The notes below the pieces were generated by a model, which was given only the letters and a program-made list of their open reading frames with translations, ran no database searches and was not told the DNA's origin. Shown here in pieces: positions 47,750 through 60,649 of a stretch of 64,000 nt of DNA. A program made the translations under genes and the position numbers. Location of the stretch: assembly GCF_018691265.1 (NCBI RefSeq), contig NW_024881278.1, forward strand, positions 9,114,001-9,178,000, read 5' to 3'. Numbering within the stretch: position 1 is the first letter of the stretch; every line of letters starts with the position of its first letter. The DNA is from Tyto alba (taxonomy: Eukaryota > Chordata > Aves > Strigiformes > Tytonidae).

Positions 47750-48690
47750 AATAAATGTCTGTAGTTTTACACAGTTCTGCTTTCAAAGTAACTGTTGAGG
47801 TCAAAGGTTAAACAGTGCTGAAACCCGTATTTCTTTCTCTCTTTGAAAGGATGGTAGGAAGTTAAAACTGCCTTGCTTGTCCTCTGAAAGTGGTCTGGCT
47901 TTTTAGTTTGTGGCTTTTCATTTGTTGTTTAGTATCTTGTAAGAGCAGTAGAGCTGAAGGCAAAGGCTTTTTGGTATTAATCATGAAGATTATCTGACAG
48001 CTGTTTTATCTTTGTGCAGCTTTGCATCACTGTTCAGAATAATACCATAATACCACATCATCCAATTATACTTTTTTTTTTTTTCCCCTTTTCATTAGGA
48101 ATGTGCCTTATCTAAATACCTTCGTATAAAGCTGGGGATTTTTAGTTTATAGCTGTGTAGAAACTAGCTTATTTTCTGGTTTGCATAATGTTTTCAGAGT
48201 CCCAATATAATCTCCGGACATTTAAGTTGCCATCGGCTGTGGGCAGGAAATAGATCTTTCTGTTTGTTTGTTTGATCTGTCTCATAGCTGTTCTGAATGT
48301 AGAAAACTGTGAATTCCATTTAAAGGGAAACTAAAACTGTTTTTTACCTTCATTACTAATATAAGCTTCTACAGTTGAAGAACAAATACATTACCCTTTT
48401 GCCACTTAAAACATGCTGCTCTTTCTGCATTTTGTCCTGTTTCAGTAATACAAATAGTTGTATTAATTTAATTTTGTATTGAATTTCTCATGCATGTAAT
48501 AAAATCCTGTTCCTTTGTTAATCCAGCAATCTCAGCAAACACAATATAGGAGCATTACAGGAGAACACTTAATTCCCTCCTCTTGTTTCTCTCCAACATG
48601 TTTTTTGACTTGGTTAAGTGTGAAACGAGAGCATTTCTGCACAGACAAGGTCAGGTATTACCTTTCTGCATTTATTACCTGATTTAAGGT
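47750..48690. other. AT-rich intergenic block, possible conserved non-coding element
   Basis: Repeat-poor sequence with many homeodomain-like TAAT/ATTA cores and GATTATC. No coding frame. Function inferred from composition only. Confidence 0.35.
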
Positions 48691-48699
48691 GTTAATGTA

Positions 48700-51380
48700 T
48701 TGCTAAACCACATTTGGATTCTGGTGCATGTCTGTACATTTTCTATCTCCGGGTTTGAGGGAAGGGTCGCGGCGGGGAAGGGCCCCCATCCCACGGCATT
48801 CTGCAGCCCTCACCGTGGTGCTGAGGCTTTTCCCGGGCGCTGTGCTGGGCTTGGGCGTGAGGGTAGTGCTTCCGAGGAACAGACCTGGAACCAGCACATT
48901 CCTTGCCCGACCTCCAGAGCCACAGTGGTGTTTTGGCAACGTGACTCAAAAGGCAAGTTGGAAGAACAGCAAATGGATTTGGTCTTCTTGACCGCTCTTT
49001 GGAAAGGGAAGCCTCAAAAACTGGGGGCTCAGCTCATCTTTACAACAAACACAGTCATCATCTCTACAGCAGAAATCACCCCCCGTGTCCACACCCCTCC
49101 CGGAGGAGACGTTGGGCATGCTTCTGTGTTTGGGAAACCAAGTACCTGTGAAGGGGGTTGGCACAGGAGAGCTTCAGGCTGGGGGAAAGCTAACTGCATC
49201 AGAGCCCCAGAGAATTATTCCTTTTTTGTTTTTCCTTTAAGTTGGGACCACGTATGCCAGTCTGAGTATTTCTACTGAAGACAAATCGATTATGGAAGTG
49301 ATACGACATCTCTGCCTCTGGAAGACCCCCCTCTCTAAGTGCTGTCAGGCTTCCCCCGGCAACATCCACTCTCCAGGGCTTTGTGTCTGTTGTGTACCAC
49401 TAAATTGTGTCAGGCTAAAATCTGGCAAAGGAGCTGTCAGGCCAGTGAAAATCCTGACCTTTTCCAAAGCAGCTGTTGCTTGGTCTCTGCTGACCCACTG
49501 GGGAGGGAGTGGTGCGTGTCCCCACCAGTACAGATGGTTTTGCTCATCAGCTGGGTGAAACATCTGTATTACGGTGGGTGGGAGAAGTGTCAAGTTGCCT
49601 CCTGTGGGCTAAGACCAGACTTCTGACACAGGGGAGGGCTCAGGATGCCTCTGGTCATGCTCCAGCAGGTCAGCAGTTGCACCGGGTCAGCACTGACCCC
49701 CAAAGCACAGGTTTTGGCCGCTGGAGAATGAGCGAGTGACTTCTCCAAACAGCTGGCTTGTCTGAGGCTTTTGGGTCGTGGCACAGTGTTATTCTAGGAT
49801 ACAGTGGCTTGAGGTGACCAGGATCTGCATTTGCTACTTTGTCTGAAATTATCTTCCTAGTGAGTTTTCAGGCTTAATCTCTTCTGCCATGCCTGTAGTT
49901 AAGACAGCACTGGTCCATGGACCACACTCTGAAATGTTAGCGTCCCTCCAAAATGCCTCAGAATGAGTGAATTTCAGGTAGGAAGCTCAGCCAGTACCTG
50001 TACAGGTGTACCAGCAAGCATCGTGGGGCAGTGGCCACAAAGGCTCACAGTGTTTCTGCAGGTGAGACGAGGAGTGTGCAGCACTGTCATCATACAGGCA
50101 GCATTCAAGATGTGCTTCATTAAACCAGACTTGTGTCTGAAGTGTTATTCCTTGTAATACCAAGCTTTAACCAATCTTTTTTCAGCTCATGTGCAACTCT
50201 GTCTCCCATAACTGAGTATTTTTTTTAAATATCCTTTTAGATTATTTAAGGACTTTGAAAGCCAAGAAAGGAAAAAGAATTGAGAAGTGTGATTCCTTTG
50301 TTGCTTGTGTAATACCTGATGAGTGTCTCTTTGAGTACAAATAAATGCAAATTTAATTCCATCATTTACATCTGAACTTTTGTTCATAGGCTGGTATATG
50401 CACAGACTGGAAAGCGTACATGTATGTATGTATACACAGAACTTCAAGTTTTAGACAGATGAGAATGTTTCTTTTTTAAGCTTGCCTTTAATTGTGTGTG
50501 ATAAAGTAAACCAAAATCTAAATCCTGTTACTGATGAAGCAGGAGTTAATACAGTTTTTCCAGTTAACCCCTTCTCTCATCAGAACTGTTTGTGCCATTT
50601 TTCGTTGGGGTGCAAGAATAGGGCTACTGGAGAGTGGTCAGTATAGGCATATATTGAGACATTTCCACCTGTTGTCATATTACATATGAACAAATGTGTG
50701 TTATGGATGTGGATTCTGTACCCCACAGTGCAAATTTCACAGTCTGAATCCACAAACACTTCCCAAATTTGGGAAATCCAGGGTTTATCACCTTAGGTTA
50801 GATCACAGATTTCTCAAAGGAAAAATGTAGCTTGGTTTGGATTATTCCCATCATATGTTATAGGCTTTTCTTTTCATTGAGTAATAAGAAAGAGGAAAAG
50901 GGTTAGAGGAGAGTGGGTTTCATGCCATTCTGTAATCACATAATTTGTGGAAACAACTATCTTGAGAGGTACAGAGCTAAGAGGTACACAGAGCAGAAAC
51001 TACTTTCTGCACCCCTAACAGTGGGAAAGGGTCCCTGCTAGAATTCTGGCTGCTGCAGGAAAAGGGAGGTACAGATGGCAAAGGGAAATAAATTTAAATA
51101 TCCATAGCTGCTTACAGGTGTGCTGTGACAGGTTTGGCTGGGTGGCACCCTTGTGTTGGGAGGTTCTTGGTAATTGCTGACGGCTACGTTGAGAGTCAGT
51201 AATAAATTTTCATCCTGAATACACCGTGCCTGCTAGTATAGTTATTTAAATGCATACAAATCTGCTTTTTGAAACCCAGGAGCTGTGCCTGTTCTCTGAA
51301 GCATGCAGCCATGGTAATGTGCCTTTTCTTTTTGGAAATGTTTTTGTACTGTGAAGATCAATGAAATCCTCATTCTGATT
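48700..51380. other. Intergenic sequence without recognised genes
   Basis: A 192-codon plus-strand open frame at 48700-49278 has no recognisable domain and is probably chance. The rest is mixed composition. Confidence 0.45.
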
Positions 51381-51389
51381 TCATAAATG

Positions 51390-52050
51390 GGAACCAAGGG
51401 CGCAGAGGCAGGGGGACTTCTGTTAACCGAGGTAGAATTAGCGCTCTGCAGCTCTCGTTTCCCCCCGTGCAAGAGCTCTGGCTTCCTCGGTTACCCCCCT
51501 CACCCGTGGGCTGTGGCCACAGGCGTGCTGGCAGCAGTGGTGTGCGCTGGGTGCGTGGGTGACGGCACTGCCCGCACCCCGCGGGGCTGCGCTCCTTGTG
51601 CGCCCACCTCGTCCCACGCGGCTGAGACGAACGGGGTTTACCCTCTGCGACAGCTGGGGTAAGAGCACGCTCTCTGCTACGAGGAGTCATCAGCCCAGGC
51701 CCTTGGCAGGGTGGTGGGGATGGGGCTCGGCGCTGCCCCGAGTCCTCCCGTGCTTTATTCGGGGGAATCGGGGTGGAATCACAGTTGGGAAACGCAGTGG
51801 GTCACAGAAACTGGCCAAGATGGTAAACTGCCCAAGTGAAGCGTCCGTGGTCACTTAAGAAGCTGCTGAGCTGGGGTGTCCCCGAAGCTTGCTGCAGCCT
51901 GCTCCTGAGAAACGGGGAGGGGAGAGGTGACAGCGGCAGCTACCTGCAGCACGCCCCCCCTCCCGCTGAGGCGGAGAGCATCTCCGCTGCAGGGCCGCCT
52001 CGCAGAAAGTTGTCCTCCCGCCTGACCCGAAACGGCGGCTCTAAACTCTA
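51390..52050. promoter_or_regulatory. CpG-enriched intergenic block (possible CpG island)
   Basis: GC-rich with frequent CpG (for example around 51550-51640 and 51960-52040) against an AT-rich surround. Could be an unannotated promoter or enhancer. No exon recognised. Confidence 0.35.
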
Positions 52051-52059
52051 GGTGATGCT

Positions 52060-55000
52060 ACGGAACACACCTTTCTCTCTCTCAGGAGAAACTGAATTAT
52101 TCTTGTTGAAGGTTTTGTATGCTGAATTGCTGATCTTGAGATTGGGGGGTTGACTGGAAACTTTGAAATCTCAAAGCTGCCTCTAAAGAAGCAAAACGGG
52201 ATGAGGGTTTGGCAGAATTTAGCTCCCCTGTTTTCGTCCTTGTATTTTTGCTTTCCCATACTGGCAGATGGTGTTGGATGGGGAAGCAGCTCTGAAAAGT
52301 CCTCTGAATACATGCACTTTTCTTACTCGGGGGATGATCGTGTTTAGGGTAGTTCAGTCTTCTCCAAATATCTGAAAATGCCAGGTATTTTTTGTATTTT
52401 ATTGATGTATGCATTGTGAATCAGAGTTGCAAATTTTATGCAAACACTAAAATTTACAATTTAAAAAAAAAAATATCTTCTGCAATGATAGTTTTATTTC
52501 CTTAAATGTTTTCTCCTTCTCTTTGATTTGTGACTAGCTGGTGAAACCTGAGAAACCATAGCAGGGAAGATCAGAAGGAAGGTGCCCTCTGGCTCAGAGG
52601 GAGGAAGAAATGCCGCCTGCTCGCTGTGACAAGGATGACCTCGGCTAAGCAGACACAGATGTGACTTGGGAAGGACACGTCCAAACTGGGCCCCAGGTGT
52701 GACTCTCCCCCCTCTTTGCTGAAGCAGCACCTGGAGCCTGTGGAGGATTGTCTGGGAAGTGCCAAAAGGTGAAATTGTGATAATCTGGTTAATTCTGGGC
52801 AGCTGGAGGGACTGGGGGCAGGTCACCTCCTCGGTCTGCAGTTTGCTCTGAAGTAACCTGCTGCAGGAGATTATGGCTTTTGGTTTTAGAGATTCAGACA
52901 GTGCACAGTCTTTCTTTAAGCTGCTTAGTGGAGCTTGGTTTGGTTGGTTGTTTTTTGTGTGTGTTTTTTTTTTTTTTCTTTTTCCTTCCTCTCCACATTT
53001 GCAAGAGGTAAAAAGTTTTGAAGAACATGATGCAGAGAGGAGGGGAAGGGCTTTGCTGACACTGGCTCAAAACTTCCAGGGGTCTGGAGAGGGGGCCTCA
53101 GGACTCTGTGCTCCTGGGGGAAGGGGCCAGAAATATATCTGTACATACATCATATTTTAAGGTATCTTCTTAGGCTCATCTAAATATGGAATGGTATAGA
53201 TCTGAACCTTTTTCTCAAAACAGAACATCTAAATCCAGGCACTCAAAATGTAATTTAAACTTGAAATTTGAAGAACATCCATAATACTACCTAATTTTAG
53301 ATATTAAACTTTCTCCAACCTGCTTTTCATCATCAGTGGAGATTACGGGGTGCACTCACGTCTGACTAGAGAGCAAGCCTCAGGGTACTCTGCTCCTAAC
53401 ACACCCCTGCAAAAGCAGGTGGCATGGACCTGGGCAGAAAAGCAGATGTGTATTTTCAAGCTTTTTAAAAAATTTATCTCCTTCAAGTTGATGAAAGTAG
53501 ACTAGTTTATTTCTTCTTTAATTTTTTGCTAATGACACTTGTGTATTTTTACTCATTGGTTCCCTTATTTTGCTTCAATTCTGCCAGATGATTCATGTCA
53601 AAAACTCATAAAAACTGGCAGTAAACAAACTCCTGTTCATCAGAGCAATTCAGTAACTTCTGGGAATAAATTTTGGATTGTTTATATTACAGCCCCAGGG
53701 ATGTTCCAGTGCTGCTGCTTTCAAAAATATTGGAAATCCTTGGGTGCTCTATATTTTTGTTCTTCAAGTGTATAAATATGATGCTTGGAAATGAACAATG
53801 ACACCCCTTTACTTTTTAAAGAAAATCTTCCATCCAGTATCTGGTATCATTCCGACTCAAACTGTTCACACTCCTTAATGCAGGTGTTTGTACTGGTGTG
53901 TACAAAAACAAACAGGCGAGTTTGGCATCTTGAGGGTTGGAGGGTTTTTGCTTAAGCTCACTTCACCCAACCTCACCAGGTGGGTGACCGCTGGCAAACC
54001 AAGCACCTACCGATGCCCAGGCACGGCCACCACCACCAGCGAGAGCTGGGAAGCCCCGCGCTGGCCAGGGCCAAGGTGGTCGCATTAAAACTCAACTACT
54101 GTCATCACCCAAGACTAATTTAATGGAGGTCCACGCGTTGGTGGGCTCTTTGAGTTAGCAAGAGGAGGTGTGTTGCTGCTCTGTCTGTTTGAACAGAGCA
54201 AGGCACTTCCAAGCGGCTTGTCCCTGTGTCATCTGTGGGTGAAGAGAAAGGTTTTTGTGTACTGTGCAGAAGGATGAGTGCTTCTCTTGCTGGCAAAGAT
54301 CACTTTGCTCTTGCTTTAGTTCATTTAAGCACTTTGTAACACTTACATTTGGGCAGGTATGCCCAGCTTTTTCTTCTCCTTCTCCTGCAAGTCCTCCTAG
54401 CTTGTTCTTGATTGCAAAATGACTATATGCTGATGCTGGCTCATGGCATCTCCTGCTCGGCCAGTTGTATAGAAAGACAGAGGTGGTGGCAGAGGGGTGT
54501 TTCGTTCCCAAACATCTCTGCACCTACAGACAAGTATCCAAGGTCTGACATCCTTGCCACCTCTGCTGTGCCTCTCCTAAAAGGTGGGTTGGGCTCTGTG
54601 GCACGTGGCTGTACAGGTGGGACTTGGCTCTTACCCCGTCAGCCAGGGTCTGCCGCTCGCCCGGCGCCGACCCGTGTACAGCAGCGATGGCTTCTCATGC
54701 CCCCAGCCCTGCTTAGGGGTCTGTGCTGGGATCTGTAACTTTATTATCAGGCAGCAACACCTCCTCTGCAGAAAGAATATAAAATTGAGCGGGAGTCTTG
54801 CATGCAGCTGTGTTGCCTTACACTGTGCTGCCAACAACCAGAACCTGGGAGTGGGTGAAAACGCCATCCGGCTGCCTGGAGGTGTGTGCCTGTGAGCCTG
54901 GCCGTCAGCTCAGCCCAGCAGATGTAAAATTTTGGTCTTGCGATGCAGTGGAGACTCAACTTGGAGCCCTGCCTCGTGCTTTCCAGAGCTGGGGGAGACG

Positions 55001-56170
55001 GCTGTGTCTCTTCCTGCCGTTCCCGAACAGTCAGGTCACGCCAGAGCAGCCCCGGACATTGCAATACCTAAATAACACATAATCCCCAGGAACTGCAGTG
55101 GAAAGCATTGTGAAAGTTGGAGAGGGACCAGAACCGCAGCTTTGCAGGATGCTCTCTGCACTGCCCCACCTGCAGAAGTTCCCCGGTCCCTTCAACCCCC
55201 ACACCCTTTTAAAAATAGTCCTGATTTTGAACTGCCAAACATACCCGTGTGCCCATATGCAAATAGTGCCCTGGTACTAAGAGAGTAGTATCTCTCTCAC
55301 CTGGATAATTAATCCCTCAGTTGACAGATTTTAACTTCACCAATCTGTAAATGAAACCCTTGTTTCATATTTTTATATGTGCAGTTCAGTCTGGTTTGTG
55401 ATTTATACAACCCAATATCAAATACTGCTCAGAAAGCTGCCAGGATTTCTTTCTTCATTTCTCTTTAAATGCACAAATCTTCCTGGCGGTCAGAGATGAG
55501 GGGTGATTTCTGTTTTACAGAGTCATATCATCTATATGACATTAATTTGAATGAATTTGCATAAAACGTTGAGTAGATTTCTTGAAATAAGATCATCTGT
55601 TCAGGATGGACCTTCAAAAGGAATCACAGAAACTTTCAAGCCTTCATTTCTGTTTTTCCTGGGCTTGTGGAGAGCCTCCTCAGACGTGTGAGACGGTGCT
55701 GTTCGTTAACTGGACTGTGGTCAAAATCAGGTGGTTGCGTAATACAGCAACTGGGATCAGATGGATTTCTGCTCCCTCAGGCTTCATGCTCCACAGCAAG
55801 TCAGCTCATCAGTGCACCTTTCTGGCTTAGGGTTGGACGCACACAGGTACACCGGGAAGGAGAAGATAACCTCAGAAAACGAAGCAAGAATGCACCGCTA
55901 CTCAGCAACTGCTGGCCTTGCTGCCACGCTGCTGAAATGCGATGTGTGAGGGTTTCTCCCATTGTTTCTGGGATGTGTGCTGAAAAAAGAAAATTTTGAT
56001 CAGTCCTGTCTTTTCAACAGCATTAGAAAGTACAGAACCTGAATATTTTAGGAATGTTAAATAAGAATTCAGCACTAATTTTCATGCTGTGACTGTAAGA
56101 TACTTCTCTTTCCATCATCTGAAAAAAATCCTGATTTTTTCCTGTCTAGAGTAACATTTCTGTCTGTTTG
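52060..56170. other. Intergenic sequence without recognised genes
   Basis: Mixed composition, including a T/G-rich tract near 52940-52985. Nothing further supported. Confidence 0.45.
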
Positions 56171-56177
56171 CCTTCAG

Positions 56178-56296
56178 TAGTTTCTGATGCAAAAACCACA
56201 ATGGACCCTTGGAGGGTTCACAGGAGACCTGGAAACTCTTCCCCTCAACACCACCCGCCTAGCACTCCAGAAAAGCATGGAAAATGGAAAAGAGAA
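56178..56296 (+). other. Exon-like segment, unknown transcript
   Basis: A good acceptor (gtctgtttgccttcag) and a donor (gtaaga) bracket 119 nt that is open in one phase and reads VSDAKTTMDPWRVHRRPGNS and onward to WKRE. I do not recognise the protein. It could be an exon of a lncRNA or of an unplaced gene, or chance. Confidence 0.2.
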
Positions 56297-56733
56297 GTAA
56301 GACATGAGAAACTCATGCAGCTGGACGTTGAAATGACCCAAGTGAAGCTGCTGGACTCAGTTGCTTGTGTCTCGTATCAGTAGTAAGAAGTTTGCAGGCA
56401 GCTGCTGGGAGAAGGATTCCTGTGGGCAGGCTGAGGCAGAACATTCGCTGTCGGTACATATGCTCCGCTTTAAAAATAAATCAGGGTTTTTCCTTAAACT
56501 TACGCTTCAATTCTGAAAATTACCCAAGCATGCTCATGTTCAGAGTCTCGCTCAACAGCGTAGTGTGCTGCCTGTTTCCATGGCTGTCCCTGCATAGTGT
56601 GGTTTATCGTTCGACCTTTATGTCACACCGTGTTGGGCAGTCTGCTCCTTCCACATGAATTAAGTGATTAACAGAAAAGGTCAGCTGCCAGTCATTTATC
56701 ATGTGGAAAACATCCATTTTGTAAGCTTTTTTT

Positions 56734-56755
56734 AAAAAAAAAAAAAAAAAAAAAA
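56734..56755. repeat. Poly-A run (22 nt)
   Basis: Uninterrupted A tract; no attached retroelement recognised. Confidence 0.95.
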
Positions 56756-56799
56756 CCAAACGGAGAAGAGTCTCATAAACAACCGGTGCTAGGCAAGGG

Positions 56800-59550
56800 C
56801 CTGTTGCGCTTTGCGCATCGTTGCTCAGTCCTGGGGAGGCAGTGGTGTAGGTGGTACGGAGAGTCAGGGTCTGGGGGGACAGGACAGTCCTCGGGAGCTG
56901 CAGGCTGATGGCGAAGGCCAAGGAACCTTCAGCCAGGCTGAGAGGAAAGGCTGCCAGAGGTACTTGGGTCGTTGCCTTCCTTCAGTGGTACCTGTTACAA
57001 AGAGTGTTTGCCACCGTGGCTGTCTCCTTGCTGTGGTGCTTCCTGCAAAACCAGAACTGCTGCGAGATACCTCGATGCCTCTGTGTGGCTGTGTTTGGCT
57101 TGGGGTCTGCGGGGCAGGCCTGGGGGGTGCTGGTTTCTGAGGTCTAAGAGCAGAAGGAGGAGGCGTGTAGTCTTACCGGGGGCACTGGCTGCCCAAAGCC
57201 ATGGAGCTGCTCAGAGATTCCTCCAGCTCTTTATGATGCACAAAGGGAGATCCCAGCCCCTACTCAGACAAATCCTAAATTCCAGGTTTTGGGGAAGCCA
57301 GAAATAAAAAACTGCTCTCAAAAAAATGATGAAACAAATTTGTGGCCTAAAACCGTTGACGGCTGCTTTGCACCAGGTTTGGAGACAACTTCCAGCTCGG
57401 GAAATCACCAAGCACTTAGGGCTGGGAAAGGCTGTGGTAGGACAGGTCAGTTGCCAGGCGTACCTCTGTCCTGTTCCCTTCCCTTGCCATCTGTCACTGG
57501 CCACCCTCGAGAAGATGCTGATGGCACAGCTGTTACTACCTAGTAATAAGGCTAACTCCTGGATGTTCGCTGCCCTTAATCCAAATGCTCATTATATTTA
57601 TATTGCTGCAGAGTATGGGACAACTGTGGGTAGGGTGGGGTATTTTTTTCAGGCTTCCCCTTGTAGCTTTTTGCCTATATCTACTTCCTTAGTCAAAGAT
57701 CATTCATACAGAGACAGGAGGGGTTCACAGTCACGCTGACTTGGCCTTTTAAAATACTGAAATGCAAGTCAAGATTTGGCAGACCACAGCTGGCACGTAA
57801 AAAGTGAGTTGTGAGTAGCCAGCTCAGGGTAAAGGGTTTTGTTTAATCTTGCCTTTTAGAATTTACATAATTTCAAATCTGGCCACTGCATGCAATTTAG
57901 CTTGCATGAAGTCACATCCCTGTTGCAGCAGGTGATTTTTCACCTCCTCCTTTGGGAAAGAAGGAATTGCTACTCCTCTGGTGCCTGGTCCCTGTAGGAG
58001 CATCCCTACCTGGGCGTGCAGCCCTCAGCCTGCTGTCAAATTTGTGCTTGATAAATCACAGAAAGCAAATGCAACCAGGAAGGCAGCAGCAGACCCACCA
58101 GCCGGGTTCTGTCCTGGTGCTGAGGAAAAGGGTCTCAGGCTCACCTCGTTTAACTGCGTTCTCCTGCTTGCTCCAGGTTGTTTGAAATCTCCCCGTCTGC
58201 TCTGCAGCTTGTTCCTGAGACCACAGTGGCCTGAAAAAGGTCCATCAGGCTCCTTGTGTCCTGAAAGGTAGACTGGCAGTGGCCAAATAAAAACAGAATA
58301 ATAACTTCAGAAGTAAAGAAAAGTAAATAATGAGGCTCAGAAAGGTGTTTTCTGTCCTGTGGCTCCTCTTGCTTGTAGTGAGCTGTGAGCCAAACTGGGA
58401 ACCCTTTAACACCTCCCTCTGCTTCCCTGCCCGGTGTGTTTTAGGCTTCACTTGTTTCCCATGCCTCGATGAGGTCTTATAGTCTCCCTGCGGAACAGAC
58501 TGAGGTTTAGGTCAGAGTAATGTTTCTTGCTCTTTCCTAACACTGCAAATCATCTTATTTAGTGAAAAGGCATGGTTGTGGGTTTTCTCATGTATTTGTA
58601 AACACTGAGGGATGAAATTCATGAGTGTTGAGTAAGTTGTGGCTCCCTAAGCCCCTTTTCTGCAGATTCAAACCTTCTTGCTGCCGCTGCTGCTCTGTTT
58701 CCTTGCCCTGATTCATGGAGCAGGAGGCTGTGCCAGTGCTGGCTTTGTGATTCATGGTTATGGCCAGAAGATGACTAGCAAAGAGGGTTGTAGGCTGTTT
58801 TTATTAGCTGGATACAAAACAGCCCCTTTTCAGAGACGCTGCAGCGTTTCATCTCCAGGCACATGCTGGCTGCCCTCGGGCTGAAGAGCTGTAGGCAGAA
58901 CATATGGGGCCAGTGTTTTGGGGTCTGTCTTGGTATCAACTGACCTACAGCAGCATCTTGGGGGTCCTGCTCAAGATTTCCAACACCCCCTTGAGTCGGA
59001 GCCCTGGTCTAGAGCCAGTCTCTGTGTGCTCCTTGTGCTGCTGTGGTCTTCTTGCCTCCCATCCCGCAAAAGTCATCGCCCTCAGTAAAACAAGGAAGCC
59101 TTTGGGTGCGATGGAAATAATAAATACACCAAGCAAGGACGAGCACTGTAGCCCTCAAGCAAAGAAACCTCATTAGTCTGTGGGTTTGGTTATGGTTTTG
59201 GTTATTTACAGTTCAACGTATTTTTTGGCAGTCTCTCCACACCTCCAGCGTAGCTGTGCTGTAACAAGCGGTTGTGCATTTACAGCGAACATGCTCATAA
59301 AATTACAGCAAATGCTTCTTGGTAGGGTGTCCATGAGCACCCTGTCGCGTTCACGTGTAACAGACAGGCCTGCCAGAAAGGCACGTTGAGTTTTCCTGCT
59401 TGAAATGCCCAGCAGGTATTGACACAATATAAATCTGAATGCAAATATTTTCCATATCTTCTGTTTAAAGTACAGGCAAACAATGGAGCGGCTGCAAATT
59501 ATTATGTATTGAAATTCACACTTGTACTTGAGCAATTTACTGTAGGTCTT
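56800..59550. other. Intergenic sequence without recognised genes
   Basis: Mixed composition with short shadow frames only. Confidence 0.45.
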
Positions 59551-59554
59551 ATTT

Positions 59555-59575
59555 AAAAAAAAAAAAAAAAAAAAA
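59555..59575. repeat. Poly-A run (21 nt)
   Basis: A tract 138 bp to the left of the CR1 end. It does not look like part of that element, since CR1 elements end in a short 8-bp repeat rather than poly-A. Confidence 0.95.
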
Positions 59576-59713
59576 TTATTTTCTCTCAATAGAAAATTCC
59601 CCAAGGAAATCTCCTTGGTAACCAGAAACTATGTTAGAGGTCCTATGAAAATATACTGCTAGTTTTCATTGACTTCTAGAAAAGACAATAATTTTAACAG
59701 TAAAAATTCCTAG

Positions 59714-60056
59714 TCACAGAATGGTTTGGGTTGGAAAGGACCTTAAAGACCACCTATTTCCAACCTCCTGCTATGGGCAGGGACACCTTCCACCAGACCG
59801 GGTTGCTCTAAGCCCCGTCCAACCTGGCCTTGAACCCTTCCAGGGAGGGGGCAGCCACAGCTGCTCTGGGCAACCTGTGCCTGTTCCTTACCACCCTCAC
59901 AGTGAAGAGTTTCTTCCTTATATCTAATCTAAATCAACGCTCTTTCAGTTTAAAGCCATTAGCTTCTGTTTTATCACTACATGTCCTTATAAAAAGTCCC
60001 TCCCCAGATTTCTTGTAGGTGCCTTTTAGGTACTGGAAGGCAGCTGTAAGGTGTAC
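59714..60056 (-). mobile_element. CR1-type LINE, 5'-truncated 3' fragment
   Basis: Read on the minus strand, the segment shows the typical avian CR1 3' end: AAGAAACTCTTCACTGTGAG, GGTTGCCCAGAGCAGCTGTG, GGTTCAAGGCCAGGTTGGA and CTTTCCAACCCAAACCATTC, ending in ATTCTGTGA. About 340 bp of 3' sequence with no intact reverse transcriptase. The left boundary is sharp and the right boundary approximate. This element is the best single clue that the genome is avian. Confidence 0.93.
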
Positions 60057-60099
60057 AGTCAGTAGGTATCTTGCAAATGTCTCAGTTCAGATGCTGAAT

Positions 60100-60640
60100 T
60101 GAAGGGCTATGTTGCTCTAAAAAGTGGAATTGTAAGGGTGGAATAACATGAAGAAATAATGCTACTATGATAGGCAAATGGTATTTGGAAAAATAATTGG
60201 AGGGTTTTAATTTGATGTGTAAACACTAATGGATTAAAAGTGAAATAACTTATGACTATTGATGTAAGTGCTCAAAAGGAAAATTCATCTCTGAGTGTCA
60301 AAATTAAGGCTGAATGGATGAGCTCGCGGCTTCCAATCTTAGAGGGCACTGTGAGTAACGAATTAAAAATGGTCTGATTTATAGAGATTGCAGTTCTAGA
60401 GGATCCCTGTTTGAAACGCTGGCTGCAGCTCTCTATTCCACATTAGTGGCTGCACGATGACAGGTTTCGGCCTTAAAATCATTTACCGCACTTCACTAAA
60501 ATCCATTTCCACGTAGTTTCCCCATAAAGCAGTGTGGCTTTTAGTCCGTTTTAAAGCACACTGTAATATCATGCTAAAATGAAGTTTTTCAAGGCTGCAT
60601 AGTGATGCAGAGAAAAACTCTGGCATGCTTTAGGACATGC
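60100..60640. other. AT-rich intergenic block, possible conserved non-coding element
   Basis: Repeat-poor sequence directly beside the CR1, with palindromic TAAT/ATTA cores and no coding frame. Function inferred from composition only. Confidence 0.35.
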
Positions 60641-60649
60641 AATTGAAAC

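Noticed and set aside
48700..49278. 192-codon plus-strand open frame
   Set aside because: No family resemblance, and no splice or polyadenylation context.
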